The position numbers and the translations under genes were made by a program. This document shows, one piece after another, positions 18,240-27,152 of a DNA stretch of 35,402 nt. The number at the start of each line of letters is the position of its first letter. Position 1 is the first letter of the stretch. The notes beneath the pieces were generated by a model. It was not told the origin of the DNA. It made no database searches and worked only from the letters and a program-made list of their open reading frames with translations. This stretch comes from Myxococcaceae bacterium (GTDB lineage: Bacteria > Myxococcota > Myxococcia > Myxococcales > Myxococcaceae), in assembly GCA_016926755.1 (NCBI GenBank), contig JAFGNZ010000054.1, positions 1 through 35,402 on the forward strand, given 5' to 3'.

Positions 18240-18614
18240 TCACGCCAGCTTCAGGTAGCGCCGGACCAGCCCCTCCAGGCTCGCCGGCTGGAATGGCTTG
18301 ACCAGATACTCCGCGGCCCCGAGCGCCATGCCCCGATCCCGATCCTGCTCGCGCCCCTCGGTGGTGATGATGAAGAGCGGCGTGTCGCGGTAGTTCGGGT
18401 TCTTCTTGACGAAGTTGATCAGCTCCAGCCCGTTGATGTCGGGCATGTTGATGTCGGTGATGATCAGATCGAAGCGGTGGCGTGGCAGCAGCCGGAGCGC
18501 CTCGAAGCCGCTGGAGGTGGTGACGGCCTCGATGCCGGGGACGGCCTCCACCGCCGCTGCGATGAACTCGCGCGACGTCCTGGAATCCTCCACGATCAGG
18601 ACCTTGAATCCCAT
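18240..18614 (-). CDS. CheY-like single-domain response regulator, first gene of the che operon
   Basis: A receiver domain alone, 124 residues. The acidic pair is E9/D10, the phospho-acceptor D54 is in ITDINMP, the Thr is in ITTEG and the Lys in YLVKP. The ATG at 18614 gives the normal receiver start (MGFKVLIVEDS); the frame running to 18995 lies in the neighbouring gene. No good ribosome binding site precedes it. It lies 76 bp after the M17-like gene, the largest gap between fabH and the end of the block apart from those around acpP, so a separate promoter for the che genes may lie there. It is probably phosphorylated by the CheA encoded next. Confidence 0.9.
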   Translation of the reverse strand: MGFKVLIVEDSRTSREFIAAAVEAVPGIEAVTTSSGFEALRLLPRHRFDLIITDINMPDINGLELINFVKKNPNYRDTPLFIITTEGREQDRDRGMALGAAEYLVKPFQPASLEGLVRRYLKLA

Positions 18615-18638
18615 GGGGCGGAGAAATGTTAGCAGAAG

Positions 18639-18651
18639 CCCGGCTGCCGGG
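18639..18651 (-). terminator. short hairpin before the che operon
   Basis: CCCGG (18639-18643) pairs with CCGGG (18647-18651) around a CTG loop. It lies in the 76-bp gap before the che genes, and its last base is also the first base of the tandem repeat. No T tract follows on the minus strand, so it could be a weak terminator or an mRNA-stabilising structure. Confidence 0.3.
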
Positions 18652-18684
18652 AGAGTCCCTGACCTGCGAGAGTCCCTGACCTGC
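18651..18684. repeat. perfect 17-bp tandem repeat
   Basis: The 17-base unit gagagtccctgacctgc occurs twice without a break, at 18651-18667 and 18668-18684. Both copies are identical and lie in the gap between the M17-like gene and the first cheY. The location would suit an operator, but a simple slippage duplication is equally possible. Confidence 0.85.
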
Positions 18685-18690
18685 CCGAAT

Positions 18691-19179
18691 TCAGGATTTC
18701 CGCGCTGGGAGGAGCTTCGCCAGGCCCTTGTCGGCCAGCAGGGCGACCCGCTTTCCCTTGAAAGCCGGAAGGAAATGCTGCTGGAGGGCCGCGGCCTGGG
18801 CGGCCTCGTCCAGCTGCGCTCCGCCGGGGATCTCCAGGGCCAGGGACTCCACCTTGGCCTTCGCGAGCACCCGGGCGGCGCTGGCCAGGGCCTGCCCCAG
18901 GGCGGCCGCGTCCAGGCTCTTCCGAGAGCCCAGCCCCACCGCGAAGATGCGCGGGATGGGCAGCCGCCCGTCCGAGGGCACCAGCAGCCAGTCATCCTTC
19001 ACGCCCGTGAAGAAGCCCTGCTTGAGCACGCGCGAGAGGGCCCCGCACAGCCGCCAGTCCACGAAGCCGGCGGTCCCGGGCAGGGGCCTGTCCTCCTCGG
19101 CCACGAAGAGGCAGAGGGCGTCCACCCCGGCGAGGGAATCCAGCCCCTCGAGCCCGATGTCGTAGGTCGTCACGCTCAC
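18691..19179 (-). CDS. stand-alone M17 aminopeptidase N-terminal (macro-like) domain protein
   Basis: The 162-residue protein resembles the N-terminal domain of leucyl aminopeptidases (peptidase family M17). The features are LCLFVAEEDRPL, the middle stretch RLPIPRIFAVGLGSRK, and LASAARVLAKAKVESLALEIPG. The catalytic metal-binding C-terminal half of M17 enzymes is absent, and the gene ends cleanly, so it is not a peptidase. In the full enzymes this domain mediates hexamer assembly and, in PepA, DNA binding. The start is GTG at 19179, overlapping the nusB stop as GTGA. The function is unknown; placement between nusB and the che operon gives no strong hint. Confidence 0.75.
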   Translation of the reverse strand: MSVTTYDIGLEGLDSLAGVDALCLFVAEEDRPLPGTAGFVDWRLCGALSRVLKQGFFTGVKDDWLLVPSDGRLPIPRIFAVGLGSRKSLDAAALGQALASAARVLAKAKVESLALEIPGGAQLDEAAQAAALQQHFLPAFKGKRVALLADKGLAKLLPARKS

Positions 19180-19601
19180 GGCTTACCGAGGGCCACCGCG
19201 ACGCGGTCGAGCAGGCCGTTGACGAAGGCGCTGGACTCCTCCGTGCCGAAGTTCTTGCCCAGCTCCACGGCCTCGTTGATGGAGACCTTCTTGGGGATGT
19301 CCGGGCGGTACTTCAGCTCGAAGACGCCCAGGCGCAGCACGTTCCGGTCGATCCGGGACATGCGATCCAGCCGCCAGTTGTGGCTGTGCTTCTCGATGAG
19401 CTGATCGATCTCCGCCTGGTGGGCCCGGACGCCCTCGACCAGCTCCTGGGCGAACCGGACGGCGTCCGGCTCCGGCTTGCCCTCCTCGGCGGAGGCGGCC
19501 CACGCGGAGGCGAGCGCCTCGGCGGGCGAGGAGCCCTCGGCCATCTCCAGCTGATAGAGCGCCTGCAGTGCGCGCTCGCGCCCGGTTCTGCGCGCCCCCA
19601 T
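19176..19601 (-). CDS. nusB: transcription antitermination factor NusB
   Basis: The 141-residue all-helical RNA-binding protein works with NusE (ribosomal protein S10) at boxA in rRNA operons. Family motifs are RRTGRERALQALYQLEM at the N-terminus, then RMSRIDRNVLRLGVFEL and SINEAVELGKNFGTEESSAF, with NGLLDRVA at the end. It lies 2 bp downstream of ribH, the common ribH-nusB arrangement, and its stop overlaps the next start by 4 bp. Length and motifs are fully typical. Confidence 0.96.
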   Translation of the reverse strand: MGARRTGRERALQALYQLEMAEGSSPAEALASAWAASAEEGKPEPDAVRFAQELVEGVRAHQAEIDQLIEKHSHNWRLDRMSRIDRNVLRLGVFELKYRPDIPKKVSINEAVELGKNFGTEESSAFVNGLLDRVAVALGKP

Positions 19602-19603
19602 GG

Positions 19604-20101
19604 CTATCCCCGCTTTCCTTCCGCCAGCTTCGCGTAGAGGTTGACCATCTCCAGGCAGGCCATGGCCGCCTCGGCGCCCTTGTTGCCCGCCTTCACCCCG
19701 GCCCGATCGATGGCCTGCTCCACCGTGTCACACGTCAGCACGCCGAAGGTGACGGAGACGGGCTTCTGCAGGGCCGCGGCGCTGAAGGCCACCGCGCCAA
19801 TGCCCTTGGAGCACTCGCCCGCCACGTAGTCGAAGTGGGGCGTGCCCCCGCGAATCACGGCGCCCAGGGTCATCACGCCCACGTACCCTTGCGACTCCGT
19901 GACACGCCGCGTCAGGCCGGGCAGCTCATAGGTGCCAGGGCAGCGGTAGACGTCGATGTCCGCGTCCGCCACCCCGTGGCGCACCAGCGCGTCCACCGCG
20001 CCCTTGACGAGCTCCTCGGTGATGAACGCGTTGAAGCGGGCCACGCAGATGGCAAAGCGGCCCTTGGGGGGCAGGAAATCACCTTCGATGTAGCGAGGCA
20101 T
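19604..20101 (-). CDS. ribH: 6,7-dimethyl-8-ribityllumazine synthase
   Basis: The enzyme condenses 5-amino-6-ribitylaminouracil with 3,4-dihydroxy-2-butanone 4-phosphate, the penultimate riboflavin step. It has 165 residues, with the substrate-binding [25 protein letters not shown], the phosphate loop [14 protein letters not shown] and [12 protein letters not shown]; the catalytic His is in PHFDYV. Such proteins assemble as pentamers or 60-mer capsids. The gap to ribBA is 35 bp. It follows ribBA and precedes nusB, as in many bacteria. Confidence 0.96.
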   Translation of the reverse strand: MPRYIEGDFLPPKGRFAICVARFNAFITEELVKGAVDALVRHGVADADIDVYRCPGTYELPGLTRRVTESQGYVGVMTLGAVIRGGTPHFDYVAGECSKGIGAVAFSAAALQKPVSVTFGVLTCDTVEQAIDRAGVKAGNKGAEAAMACLEMVNLYAKLAEGKRG

Positions 20102-20136
20102 GGGTGCTTCCTACACCAGCGGCCCGGCCCGCGTCT

Positions 20137-21327
20137 TCACGACTTGTCACGCCGCCGGCGGGGGGTGCGCGCCGCCACCCGCCGGGGGGGCTCCGCCTGG
20201 GACAGGGGGACCTGCTCCACCACCTCCAGCGAGTAGCTCTCCAGGCCCACGATCTTCTTGGGGTTGTTGGTGAGCAGCCGCAGCCGGGACAGCCCGAGAT
20301 CCCTGAGGATCTGCGCCCCGACGCCGAACTCGCGCAGGCGCGTCTGGTCCGGCTTGCCCATGACGACCTGCTCGTTGGAGGTGTGGGTGCACTCCAGCCG
20401 GGCCCTGGGCGGCACATCCTTCTGGAGATAGACGATGACGCCCCGCCCCGCCGCCTGGATGCGCTGGAAGGCCTGCTCGAGCTGGCTGCCGCACTCGCAC
20501 TGACTGCTGCCCAACAGATCCCCCATGAGACACGCGCGGTGCATGCGGGTGAGCACGGGCTCCTTGCCGCGGATGTCGCCCTTCACCAGCGCCACGTGGA
20601 CGGCCGAGTCCACCTCGCTGCCATAGGTGTACGCCTGGAAGGTGCCCGCGCCCCGGCGCTCGACGGTGGCCGAGGCGATCCGCTTGACGAGCCGCTCGCG
20701 CTCCAGCCGGTAGCGGATGATGTCCGCCACCGAGAGCAGCACCAGCTTGTGCTTCCGGGCGAACTTCACCAGGTCCGGCCGGCGGGCCATGGAGCCGTCC
20801 GGGTTCATGATCTCGCAGATGACGCCGGCCGGCGCGAGCCCCGCCATCCGCGCCAGATCCACGCTGCCCTCGGTCTGCCCGGTGCGGACCAGCACGCCGC
20901 CCTCACGGGCGCGCAGGGGGAAGATGTGGCCGGGGCGCACCAGATCCCCCGGCTTGGCGTTCGGGGCCACCGCCGCCTGGATGGTGCGGGCCCGATCCGC
21001 CGCGGAGATGCCGGTGGTGACGCCGCGGGCCGCCTCGATGGAGACGGTGAAGGCCGTCTGGAAGGGCGAGGTGTTGTCCTGCACCATCAGCGGCAGGTTC
21101 AGCCGGCGGATGCGCTCCTCGGTGAGGGACAGGCAGATGAGCCCGCGCCCGTGGGTGGCCATGAAGTTGATGGCCTCCGGCGTGGCCTTCTCGGCGGCCA
21201 TCACGAGATCGCCCTCGTTCTCGCGATCCTCGTCATCCGTGAGGATGACCATGCGCCCCTTGCGGATCTCCGCGCGCGCCTGCTCCACCAGCTCGATGAC
21301 CTTCTCACCCTGCGTGCCGCGCGCCAT
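20137..21327 (-). CDS. ribBA: RibBA-like: DHBP synthase fused to a degenerate GTP cyclohydrolase II domain
   Basis: The 396-residue protein starts with ATG at 21327, after a strong AGGAGGG site. The N-terminal half is 3,4-dihydroxy-2-butanone-4-phosphate synthase, with the acidic loop [10 protein letters not shown] (31-40) and GHIFPLRA. Q151 (TGQTEG) stands where E. coli RibB has metal-binding His153. The C-terminal half is GTP cyclohydrolase II-like: zinc ligands C266, C277 and C279 ([15 protein letters not shown]) and RLLTNNPKK are kept. The segment that normally reads QEGRGIGL and carries catalytic residues is replaced by unrelated sequence at about 302-330, roughly 8 residues shorter. The protein therefore resembles RibBX of Shewanella, whose C-terminal domain lacks cyclohydrolase activity. 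A basic tail ([15 protein letters not shown]) ends it. Confidence 0.9.
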   Translation of the reverse strand: MARGTQGEKVIELVEQARAEIRKGRMVILTDDEDRENEGDLVMAAEKATPEAINFMATHGRGLICLSLTEERIRRLNLPLMVQDNTSPFQTAFTVSIEAARGVTTGISAADRARTIQAAVAPNAKPGDLVRPGHIFPLRAREGGVLVRTGQTEGSVDLARMAGLAPAGVICEIMNPDGSMARRPDLVKFARKHKLVLLSVADIIRYRLERERLVKRIASATVERRGAGTFQAYTYGSEVDSAVHVALVKGDIRGKEPVLTRMHRACLMGDLLGSSQCECGSQLEQAFQRIQAAGRGVIVYLQKDVPPRARLECTHTSNEQVVMGKPDQTRLREFGVGAQILRDLGLSRLRLLTNNPKKIVGLESYSLEVVEQVPLSQAEPPRRVAARTPRRRRDKS

Positions 21328-21338
21328 GCTTCGCCCTC

Positions 21339-21989
21339 CTAGCCTTTCACCCCGAAGCCGGCGGCCCTGAGCGCCTCCTCGGTGAGCCCGCTGCTGGGGC
21401 CCTGGCGCAGCGAGAACAGCCGCGCCACGTACTTGCCAATCATGTCGCCTTCCAGGTTCACCCGCGAGCCCACGCCCTTGGCCCGCAGCGTGGTGCGCGC
21501 CTGCGTCTCCGGGATGAGCTGCACGGTGAAGCGGTCGGCGAGCACCGCGTTGACGGTGAGGCTGATCCCATCCACCGCCACCGAGCCCTTCTCGATGAAG
21601 CAGGGCGCGAGCTCGGGCGGCAGGCGGAAGGCCATCACCCAGGAGCCGCCCTCGGTCCGCGTCTCCAGCACCTCGCTCACCGCGTCCACGTGGCCCGTGA
21701 CCAGGTGCCCGCCCAGCCGCTCTCCCAGCGCCAGCGCCCGCTCCAGGTTCACCCGGGAGCCCGGCCGCAGCTCGCCCAGGGTGGTGCGCCGCAGCGTCTC
21801 CGGCGCCGCCTGGACCTTGAAGGTGTCCCCGCCTCGCTCCACCACCGTGAGGCACGCGCCGTCCACCGCGATGGACTCGCCCAGGGCGAAGCTGCCCACC
21901 CCCAGCGCCGTGCGGATCCAGAGGTCCGTCATCCCACCTGGGACGACACGCTCCACTGCGCCCATGTCCTGAATGAGACCCGTGAACAT
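21339..21989 (-). CDS. ribE: riboflavin synthase, alpha chain
   Basis: The enzyme dismutates two 6,7-dimethyl-8-ribityllumazine molecules to riboflavin and the ribityl pyrimidine. The 216 residues contain the typical two lumazine-binding repeats: [15 protein letters not shown] starts the first, and [18 protein letters not shown] marks the second. LAVDG-type strands appear as [11 protein letters not shown] and [11 protein letters not shown], one per repeat. The MFTGLI N-terminus fixes the start at 21989. It is 23 bp after ribD and 11 bp before ribBA. Confidence 0.96.
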   Translation of the reverse strand: MFTGLIQDMGAVERVVPGGMTDLWIRTALGVGSFALGESIAVDGACLTVVERGGDTFKVQAAPETLRRTTLGELRPGSRVNLERALALGERLGGHLVTGHVDAVSEVLETRTEGGSWVMAFRLPPELAPCFIEKGSVAVDGISLTVNAVLADRFTVQLIPETQARTTLRAKGVGSRVNLEGDMIGKYVARLFSLRQGPSSGLTEEALRAAGFGVKG

Positions 21990-22012
21990 CGCCGGGGCTT
22001 ATAACGGATTCT

Positions 22013-23176
22013 TCACAGGCGTGCCTGGAGGAGTAGATCCGCTCCCAGCTGCTCGAAGGTGATGTTCTTCAGGGAAAGCGCCTCGGACATCACCTTCACC
22101 CCCAGGTCGCCCGACCAGGAGAGCCCCGGGCTGCCCACGAGCTTGGGGGCCAGGAAGAGGGCCAGCTCGTCCGCCAGCCGCTCGCGGAGGAAGGAGCCGT
22201 ACAGCTGCGCGCCCCCCTCGACGAGGACGTGGTTGAACCCCTGGTGACCGATGCGGGCCAGCAGGGACTTGATGTCCACCCGCCCGCGCTTCTCGCGCAC
22301 CTGCCACACCTCCACGCCCAGCTCGGTGAAGCGGCGGGCCTTGCGGCCCTTGGGATCCTCCAGGGTGGCCAGCACGGTCTTCGCCGAAGAGCGCTGGGTG
22401 AAGAGGGTGTACGAGGGCTTGAGGCTCAGGCGCGAGTCCACCACCACGCGCACCGCGTCCTTGCCTCCGCCGCCCGCAAGGCGCGTGGTGAGCTTCGGGT
22501 TGTCCCGGCGCACCGTGTTGGCGCCCACGAGGATGACATCCACCTTGTCGCGCAGCCGGTGGACCCAGGCGCGCGCCGGCTCGCCCGTCACCCAGCGCGA
22601 GTCCCCGGTGGCCGTGGCCAGCTTCCCATCCAGCGTCACCGCCGCCTTGAGCGTGACGTAGGGGAGCCCCTTCTGGATGACCTTGAAGAAGGGCCCGTTG
22701 ATCCGGTCCGCCTCCTCCTGGAGGACGCCGGTGAGCACCTCCACCCCGGCCTTGCGCAGCCGGGCGATGCCCTTGCCGCTCACCTTCGGGTTGGGATCCG
22801 AGGACGCGGAGATGACCCGGCGCACCCCGGCCTCGATGATGGCCAGGCTGCACGGCGGCGTGCGCCCGTAGTGATCACACGGCTCCAGCGTGGTGTAGAG
22901 ATCCGCGCCTCGCGCCCGGGGGCCGGCGGCCTCCAGCGCGACGATCTCCCCGTGCGCCGTGCCGGCCTTCTTGTGGTAGCCGCGCGCGATGATGCGCCCG
23001 CCCTTCACCAGCACGGCCCCCACGGGTGGGTTGGGGCTGGTGCGCCCCTGGCCCTTGGCCGCCTCCTCCAGGGCGATGCGCATGAAGAACTCGGCCACCG
23101 CGCGATCGAAGTCGGCCGCGCGCTTCGCCCTCGGGGCCCTGCTCGCCTTCAGCCGCGCCCGGGTCAGCAGCCTCAT
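22013..23176 (-). CDS. ribD: bifunctional pyrimidine deaminase/reductase RibD
   Basis: The enzyme carries out the deamination and the NADPH-dependent side-chain reduction after GTP cyclohydrolase in riboflavin synthesis. Of 387 residues, about 25-165 form the zinc deaminase, with H75 and E77 (HGE), C100 and C109 ([11 protein letters not shown]). The HGE replaces the more usual HAE. The reductase begins near residue 170 ([16 protein letters not shown]) and includes [15 protein letters not shown] and [14 protein letters not shown]. The first 25 residues form a basic extension beyond the usual start. The ATG at 23176 overlaps the nrdR stop by 4 bp. I see no FMN riboswitch because no untranslated space exists before the gene. 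Confidence 0.95.
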   Translation of the reverse strand: MRLLTRARLKASRAPRAKRAADFDRAVAEFFMRIALEEAAKGQGRTSPNPPVGAVLVKGGRIIARGYHKKAGTAHGEIVALEAAGPRARGADLYTTLEPCDHYGRTPPCSLAIIEAGVRRVISASSDPNPKVSGKGIARLRKAGVEVLTGVLQEEADRINGPFFKVIQKGLPYVTLKAAVTLDGKLATATGDSRWVTGEPARAWVHRLRDKVDVILVGANTVRRDNPKLTTRLAGGGGKDAVRVVVDSRLSLKPSYTLFTQRSSAKTVLATLEDPKGRKARRFTELGVEVWQVREKRGRVDIKSLLARIGHQGFNHVLVEGGAQLYGSFLRERLADELALFLAPKLVGSPGLSWSGDLGVKVMSEALSLKNITFEQLGADLLLQARL

Positions 23177-23676
23177 GACGGCTGGCCACCCTTGCCTGGC
23201 TGAGCCTTGGACCTGCCCTCCTTCGACTGATCCGCCAGCTCCCGCAGCTCGTTCATGAACTCGGCGATGTCCCGGAAGCTGCGGTACACGGAGGCGAAGC
23301 GCACGTAGGCCACCTCATCCAGCCCGCGCAGCCGGCGCATCACCTCTTCGCCGATCACGCTGGAGGGCACCTCCTTCTCGCCCATCCCCTGGAGCAGCCG
23401 CTCGATGGCCTCCACCGTCTGCTCGACCTGGTCCGCGGAGACGGGCCGCTTCTCGCACGCCTTCTTCAGGCCGGTGACGATCTTCTCCCGATCGAACGCC
23501 TCGCGCCGGCCGTCCTTCTTCACGATGAGCGGATAGAGCTCCTCCACCCGCTCGTACGTGGTGAAGCGGCGCTTGCACTCCAGGCATTCGCGGCGCCGGC
23601 GGATGACCGAGCCCTCGTGCGACTCGCGCGAGTCGATGACCTTGTTCTCGGTGTCCTGGCAGAAGGGGCAGCGCAT
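23173..23676 (-). CDS. nrdR: transcriptional repressor NrdR
   Basis: The regulator senses ATP and dATP and represses ribonucleotide reductase genes. The 167 residues begin with a zinc ribbon (C3, C6, C31, C34: CPFC and CLEC), with the [20 protein letters not shown] region of the family, followed by an ATP-cone domain ([20 protein letters not shown]). The gap to glyA is 19 bp, and nrdR overlaps ribD by 4 bp, an order (glyA-nrdR-ribD) seen in many proteobacteria. No ribonucleotide reductase gene is in the window. Confidence 0.96.
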   Translation of the reverse strand: MRCPFCQDTENKVIDSRESHEGSVIRRRRECLECKRRFTTYERVEELYPLIVKKDGRREAFDREKIVTGLKKACEKRPVSADQVEQTVEAIERLLQGMGEKEVPSSVIGEEVMRRLRGLDEVAYVRFASVYRSFRDIAEFMNELRELADQSKEGRSKAQPGKGGQPS

Positions 23677-23695
23677 GGGGTTGCTTCGAGCGGGG

Positions 23696-24952
23696 TTACT
23701 TCAAGCGCGAGGCGTAGAGCGGGAAGGACTGCGTCAGCTCCTTCACCTTGCCACGGATGCGCGTGAGCTGCGCGTCGTCCGAGGCGTGATCCAGCGCCTC
23801 GCCGAGGAGCTGGCCGACGATGGCCATCTCCGCCTCCTTCATGCCGCGCGTGGTGACGGCGGGCGTGCCCACCCGGACGCCGGAGGTCGTCATCGGCTTC
23901 TCCGGATCGAACGGGATCATGTTCTTGTTCACGGTGAAGCCGGCCTTGCCCAGCACCTCCTCGGCCACCTTGCCGGTGAGCTTCTTGGGCCGCAGATCCA
24001 CCAGCATCAGGTGGTTGTCCGTCCCCCCCGAGCACAGCCGCAGGCCGGCCTTCTGGAGCGCCTCCGCCAGCGCCTTGGCGTTGGCGACGATCTGCCGCTG
24101 GTAGGCCTTGAACTCGGGGCTGAGCGCCTCCTTGAAGGCCACCGCCTTGGCGGCGATCACGTGCATCAGCGGGCCGCCCTGGATGCCCGGGAAGATCTGG
24201 CTGTTGAGGGCCTTGGCGAACGGCTCCTTGCACAGCACCAGGCCGCCGCGCGGGCCCCGGAGCGTCTTGTGCGTGGTGGAGGTGACGAACTCCGCCAGCG
24301 GCACCGGCGAGGGGTGCACGCCCGCGGCCACCAGGCCGGCGATGTGCGCCATGTCCACCATCATCGCCGCGCCCACGCTGTCGGCGGCCTCGCGGAACTT
24401 CGCGAAGTCGATCGTCCGCGGGTACGCGCTGGCGCCCACGACGATGACCTTCGGCTTGTGCTCCTTGGCCAGGGCGGACACCTGGGCGTAGTCGATCGTC
24501 TCCGTGTCACGGGTGAGCCCGTAGTGGACCACCTTGTAGAGCTTGCCGGAGAAGTTGAAGGCCGCGCCGTGCGTGAGGTGGCCGCCCGAGTTGAGATCCA
24601 GCGACAGCATCGTGTCGCCCGGCTTCATCAGCGCCATGTAGGCGGCCATGTTGGCCTGGCTGCCGGAGTGGGCCTGGACGTTGGCGGCCTCGGCGCCGAA
24701 CAGCTCCTTCACGCGGTTGATGGCCAGCGTCTCGGCCACGTCCACCACCTCGCAGCCCCCGTAGTAGCGCTTGCCCGGGTAGCCCTCGGCGTACTTGTTC
24801 GTCAGCACCGAGCCCATGGCCTCCATCACCGCCGGGCTGACGAAGTTCTCCGAGGCGATCAGCTCGATCCCCTCCTCCTGGCGCTCCGTCTCGTGACGGA
24901 TGACCTGGGCGATCTCGGGATCGACCTCGGCGAGCGTGCGGGTGTTCTCCAT
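23696..24952 (-). CDS. glyA: serine hydroxymethyltransferase
   Basis: The PLP enzyme converts serine and tetrahydrofolate to glycine and 5,10-methylene-tetrahydrofolate. It has 418 residues, the standard length, with the PLP-binding K229 in [14 protein letters not shown]. Other motifs are [30 protein letters not shown], and [19 protein letters not shown]. The start is ATG at 24952, because an upstream frame to 25003 adds residues unlike the family. It lies 31 bp after rpiB. Confidence 0.97.
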   Translation of the reverse strand: MENTRTLAEVDPEIAQVIRHETERQEEGIELIASENFVSPAVMEAMGSVLTNKYAEGYPGKRYYGGCEVVDVAETLAINRVKELFGAEAANVQAHSGSQANMAAYMALMKPGDTMLSLDLNSGGHLTHGAAFNFSGKLYKVVHYGLTRDTETIDYAQVSALAKEHKPKVIVVGASAYPRTIDFAKFREAADSVGAAMMVDMAHIAGLVAAGVHPSPVPLAEFVTSTTHKTLRGPRGGLVLCKEPFAKALNSQIFPGIQGGPLMHVIAAKAVAFKEALSPEFKAYQRQIVANAKALAEALQKAGLRLCSGGTDNHLMLVDLRPKKLTGKVAEEVLGKAGFTVNKNMIPFDPEKPMTTSGVRVGTPAVTTRGMKEAEMAIVGQLLGEALDHASDDAQLTRIRGKVKELTQSFPLYASRLK

Positions 24953-24983
24953 GACTCCCTCGGAAGGTAGGTGGGTGCGGAGC

Positions 24984-25427
24984 TCAGCGCTCCGATTCAA
25001 CATCGCGGATCATCTGGACGCGGCGCTCGTGCCGGCCGCCCTCGAATGGCGTGGCGAGGAACACCTCGAGGATGCCCCGAGCCACCCCCGCGCCCACCAC
25101 CCGCTGCCCCACGCACAGCACGTTCGCGTCGTTGTGCGCGCGGGCCATGCGGGCCTCGAACTCGGTGGTGCACAGGGCCGCGCGCACGCCCGCGTGCTTG
25201 TTGGCCACGATGCTCATGCCAATGCCCGTGCCGCACACGAGCACGCCATGGGTGTACTCCCCGGCCGCCACGGCGCGAGCCACCTTCCTGGCGAAGTCCG
25301 GGTAGTCCACGGAGTCGCGCGAGGTGGGCCCCACGTCCTCGAAGGGCACGCCCCGCTCTCGGAGCGAGGCCGCCAGGTCCTGGCGCAGCTCGAGGCCCGC
25401 GTGGTCGGACGCGAGGATGATCTTCAC
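24984..25427 (-). CDS. rpiB: ribose-5-phosphate isomerase B
   Basis: The enzyme interconverts ribose 5-phosphate and ribulose 5-phosphate. This is of interest here because ribulose 5-phosphate is a substrate of the DHBP synthase in the riboflavin block. The 147 residues have the RpiB/LacAB fold, with SDHAGLELR near the start and catalytic C65 in [14 protein letters not shown]. The segment [18 protein letters not shown] is typical. It lies 27 bp after the fabF stop. Confidence 0.95.
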   Translation of the reverse strand: MKIILASDHAGLELRQDLAASLRERGVPFEDVGPTSRDSVDYPDFARKVARAVAAGEYTHGVLVCGTGIGMSIVANKHAGVRAALCTTEFEARMARAHNDANVLCVGQRVVGAGVARGILEVFLATPFEGGRHERRVQMIRDVESER

Positions 25428-25454
25428 GCGGGGCTCCTCTCCGGGAGGGACGGT

Positions 25455-26711
25455 CTACTTGAAGCGACGGAACAGCAGCACCGCGTTGGTGCCGCCGAAG
25501 CCGAACGAGTTGCTCATCGCCGCGTCGACCCGGACCTCGCGTGGCTGGTTCGGGAGATAGTCCAGATCACACTCCGGATCGGGCGTCGAGTAGTTGATGG
25601 TCGGCGGCAGCACGCCACGCAGCAGCGACAGCACGCTGATGACGGCCTCCGCGCCACCGGCCGCGCCGAGCATGTGCCCGGTCATCGACTTGGTGGAGGA
25701 GACGGCCAGCTTCTTCGCGTGCGCGCCGAAGACCGTCTTGATGGCCTTCGACTCGTTGGCGTCATTGTAGGGGGTGGAGGTGCCGTGCGCGTTGATGTAG
25801 CCCACGTCCTCGGGGTTCATCCCCGCGGAGGCCAGGGCCAGGCGCATGCAGCGAGCCGCGCCTTCGCCCCCGGGGGCCGGCGCCGTCACGTGGTTGGCGT
25901 CCGAGTTGGCCCCGTAGCCCACCAGCTCCGCCAGGATGTTGGCGCCGCGCTTCTTGGCGTGCTCCAGCTCCTCCAGCACGACGATGCCGGCGCCCTCGCC
26001 CATCACGAAGCCATCCCGGTCCTTGTCGAACGGGCGGCTGGCCCTGGCGGGATCCTCGTTGTGGGTGGACAGCGCCTTCATCACCGAGAAGCCGCCCATG
26101 GCCAGCGGGGTGATGGAGGCCTCGGCGCCACCGGCGATGACCGCGTCACACTCGCCCAGCTTGATGCACTTCCAGGCCTCGCCAATGGCGTGGGCGCTGG
26201 TGGCGCAGGCGGACACCGGAGACCAGTTGGGGCCCTTGGCGCCGTACCGGATGGAGATCAGGCCGGGCGCCATGTTGATGATCATCTGGATGATGAAGAA
26301 GGGCGACAGCCGGTCGAACCCCTTCTCCAGGCCCTTCTTGTGCTGCTCCTCCAGCGAGGCGATGCCGCCAATGCCGGAGCCGACGATCACGCCCACGCGC
26401 TCATTGGCATAGCCGTTGGGCTTGTCCGCCCCAATGGGCAGCCCGCTCTCCTTCATCGCCATCTCGGAGGCGGCCACCGCGTACTGGGCGAACAGATCCA
26501 TCCGGCGCACTTCGCGCTTGTCGATGAACTGCTCGGGCTGGAAGTCCTTCACCTCGCCCGCGAAGCGCGTGTCGAGGCGCGCGACATCGAAGCGCGAGAT
26601 CGGAGCAATTCCGGACTTGCCGGCGAGCATCGCCTGCCAGTTCTTCTCTGTGCCGGTGCCCAGTGCCGTAATCAACCCGGTACCGGTGACGACGACTCGA
26701 CGGTTTGACAC
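25455..26711 (-). CDS. fabF: beta-ketoacyl-ACP synthase II
   Basis: The condensing enzyme elongates acyl-ACP with malonyl-ACP. It has 418 residues. The catalytic triad is Cys at about 169 (VSACATS), His in [11 protein letters not shown] and His in [10 protein letters not shown]. The N-terminus [19 protein letters not shown] suits a GTG start at 26711, preceded by GGAGAGG; a TTG at 26723 would add four residues and destroy that ribosome binding site, so I reject it. A 93-bp gap with a strong hairpin separates it from acpP. Confidence 0.96.
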   Translation of the reverse strand: MSNRRVVVTGTGLITALGTGTEKNWQAMLAGKSGIAPISRFDVARLDTRFAGEVKDFQPEQFIDKREVRRMDLFAQYAVAASEMAMKESGLPIGADKPNGYANERVGVIVGSGIGGIASLEEQHKKGLEKGFDRLSPFFIIQMIINMAPGLISIRYGAKGPNWSPVSACATSAHAIGEAWKCIKLGECDAVIAGGAEASITPLAMGGFSVMKALSTHNEDPARASRPFDKDRDGFVMGEGAGIVVLEELEHAKKRGANILAELVGYGANSDANHVTAPAPGGEGAARCMRLALASAGMNPEDVGYINAHGTSTPYNDANESKAIKTVFGAHAKKLAVSSTKSMTGHMLGAAGGAEAVISVLSLLRGVLPPTINYSTPDPECDLDYLPNQPREVRVDAAMSNSFGFGGTNAVLLFRRFK

Positions 26712-26749
26712 GATCCTCTCCAACGGCGTGTGCGGCTGCCACCCTGTGC

Positions 26750-26794
26750 GCGGCCACGGAACGCCCGACTGCGGCGTTCCTCCGGCCCGGCCGC
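26750..26794 (-). terminator. long hairpin between acpP and fabF
   Basis: The inner stem pairs GGAACGCC (26758-26765) with GGCGTTCC (26773-26780) around a 7-base loop. The outer stem pairs GCGGCC (26750-26755) with GGCCGC (26789-26794). There is no U tract. It lies just after acpP, so it could stabilise the acpP message or let only part of transcription reach fabF. Confidence 0.6.
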
Positions 26795-26804
26795 GCTCGC
26801 TACC

Positions 26805-27047
26805 TTACTTCTTGTGGGTGTTGATGTAGTTGATGGCGTCGCCGACGGTCTTGATGTTCTCGGCTTCCTCATCGGGGATCTCGACCTCGAACTCCTCCTC
26901 CATCGCCATCACGAGCTCCACGATGTCGAGGCTGTCGGCGCCAAGGTCCTCAATGAAGGAGGACTCGGGCTTGATTTCATCCTCCCCCACCCCGAGCTGG
27001 TCGGCGATGATGGACTTGACCTTGGTTTCGATGGCTGAAGTCGACAT
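26805..27047 (-). CDS. acpP: acyl carrier protein
   Basis: The small acidic carrier of growing acyl chains has 80 residues, the usual size. S39 in the [18 protein letters not shown] motif receives the phosphopantetheine group. The N-terminus [17 protein letters not shown] matches the family, so the start is the ATG at 27047, not the longer frame to 27140. It sits between fabG and fabF with more non-coding space on both sides (105 and 93 bp) than any of its neighbours. Confidence 0.97.
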   Translation of the reverse strand: MSTSAIETKVKSIIADQLGVGEDEIKPESSFIEDLGADSLDIVELVMAMEEEFEVEIPDEEAENIKTVGDAINYINTHKK

Positions 27048-27116
27048 AAGTGCTGAACCCTCCAGGAACCATGTGGGGGCCCACCTTACTTCCCGGGCCC
27101 AGTCAAAGGCGGGCGC

Positions 27117-27145
27117 GGTATATCCCACGCCCGCCAGCAATCCAA
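27117..27145 (-). promoter_or_regulatory. possible promoter of acpP
   Basis: On the minus strand, TTGGAT (27140-27145) and TATACC (27117-27122) are 17 bases apart. They match the housekeeping consensus only moderately (3 of 6 and 4 of 6). Start of transcription would lie near 27110, giving a leader of about 60 bases. High acpP expression makes a dedicated promoter plausible. Confidence 0.35.
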
Positions 27146-27152
27146 CCGTGGG

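Noticed and set aside
15254-18301. A 1015-codon open frame on the plus strand opposite cheA and cheW
   Set aside because: Its translation is His/Arg/Gln-rich with no motif, and the minus strand encodes textbook CheA and CheW. Long antisense frames are expected at this GC content.
21990-23180. An FMN riboswitch before the riboflavin genes
   Set aside because: nrdR and ribD overlap by 4 bp, and the ribD-ribE and ribE-ribBA gaps are 23 and 11 bp, so there is no room for one. None is visible elsewhere in the block.
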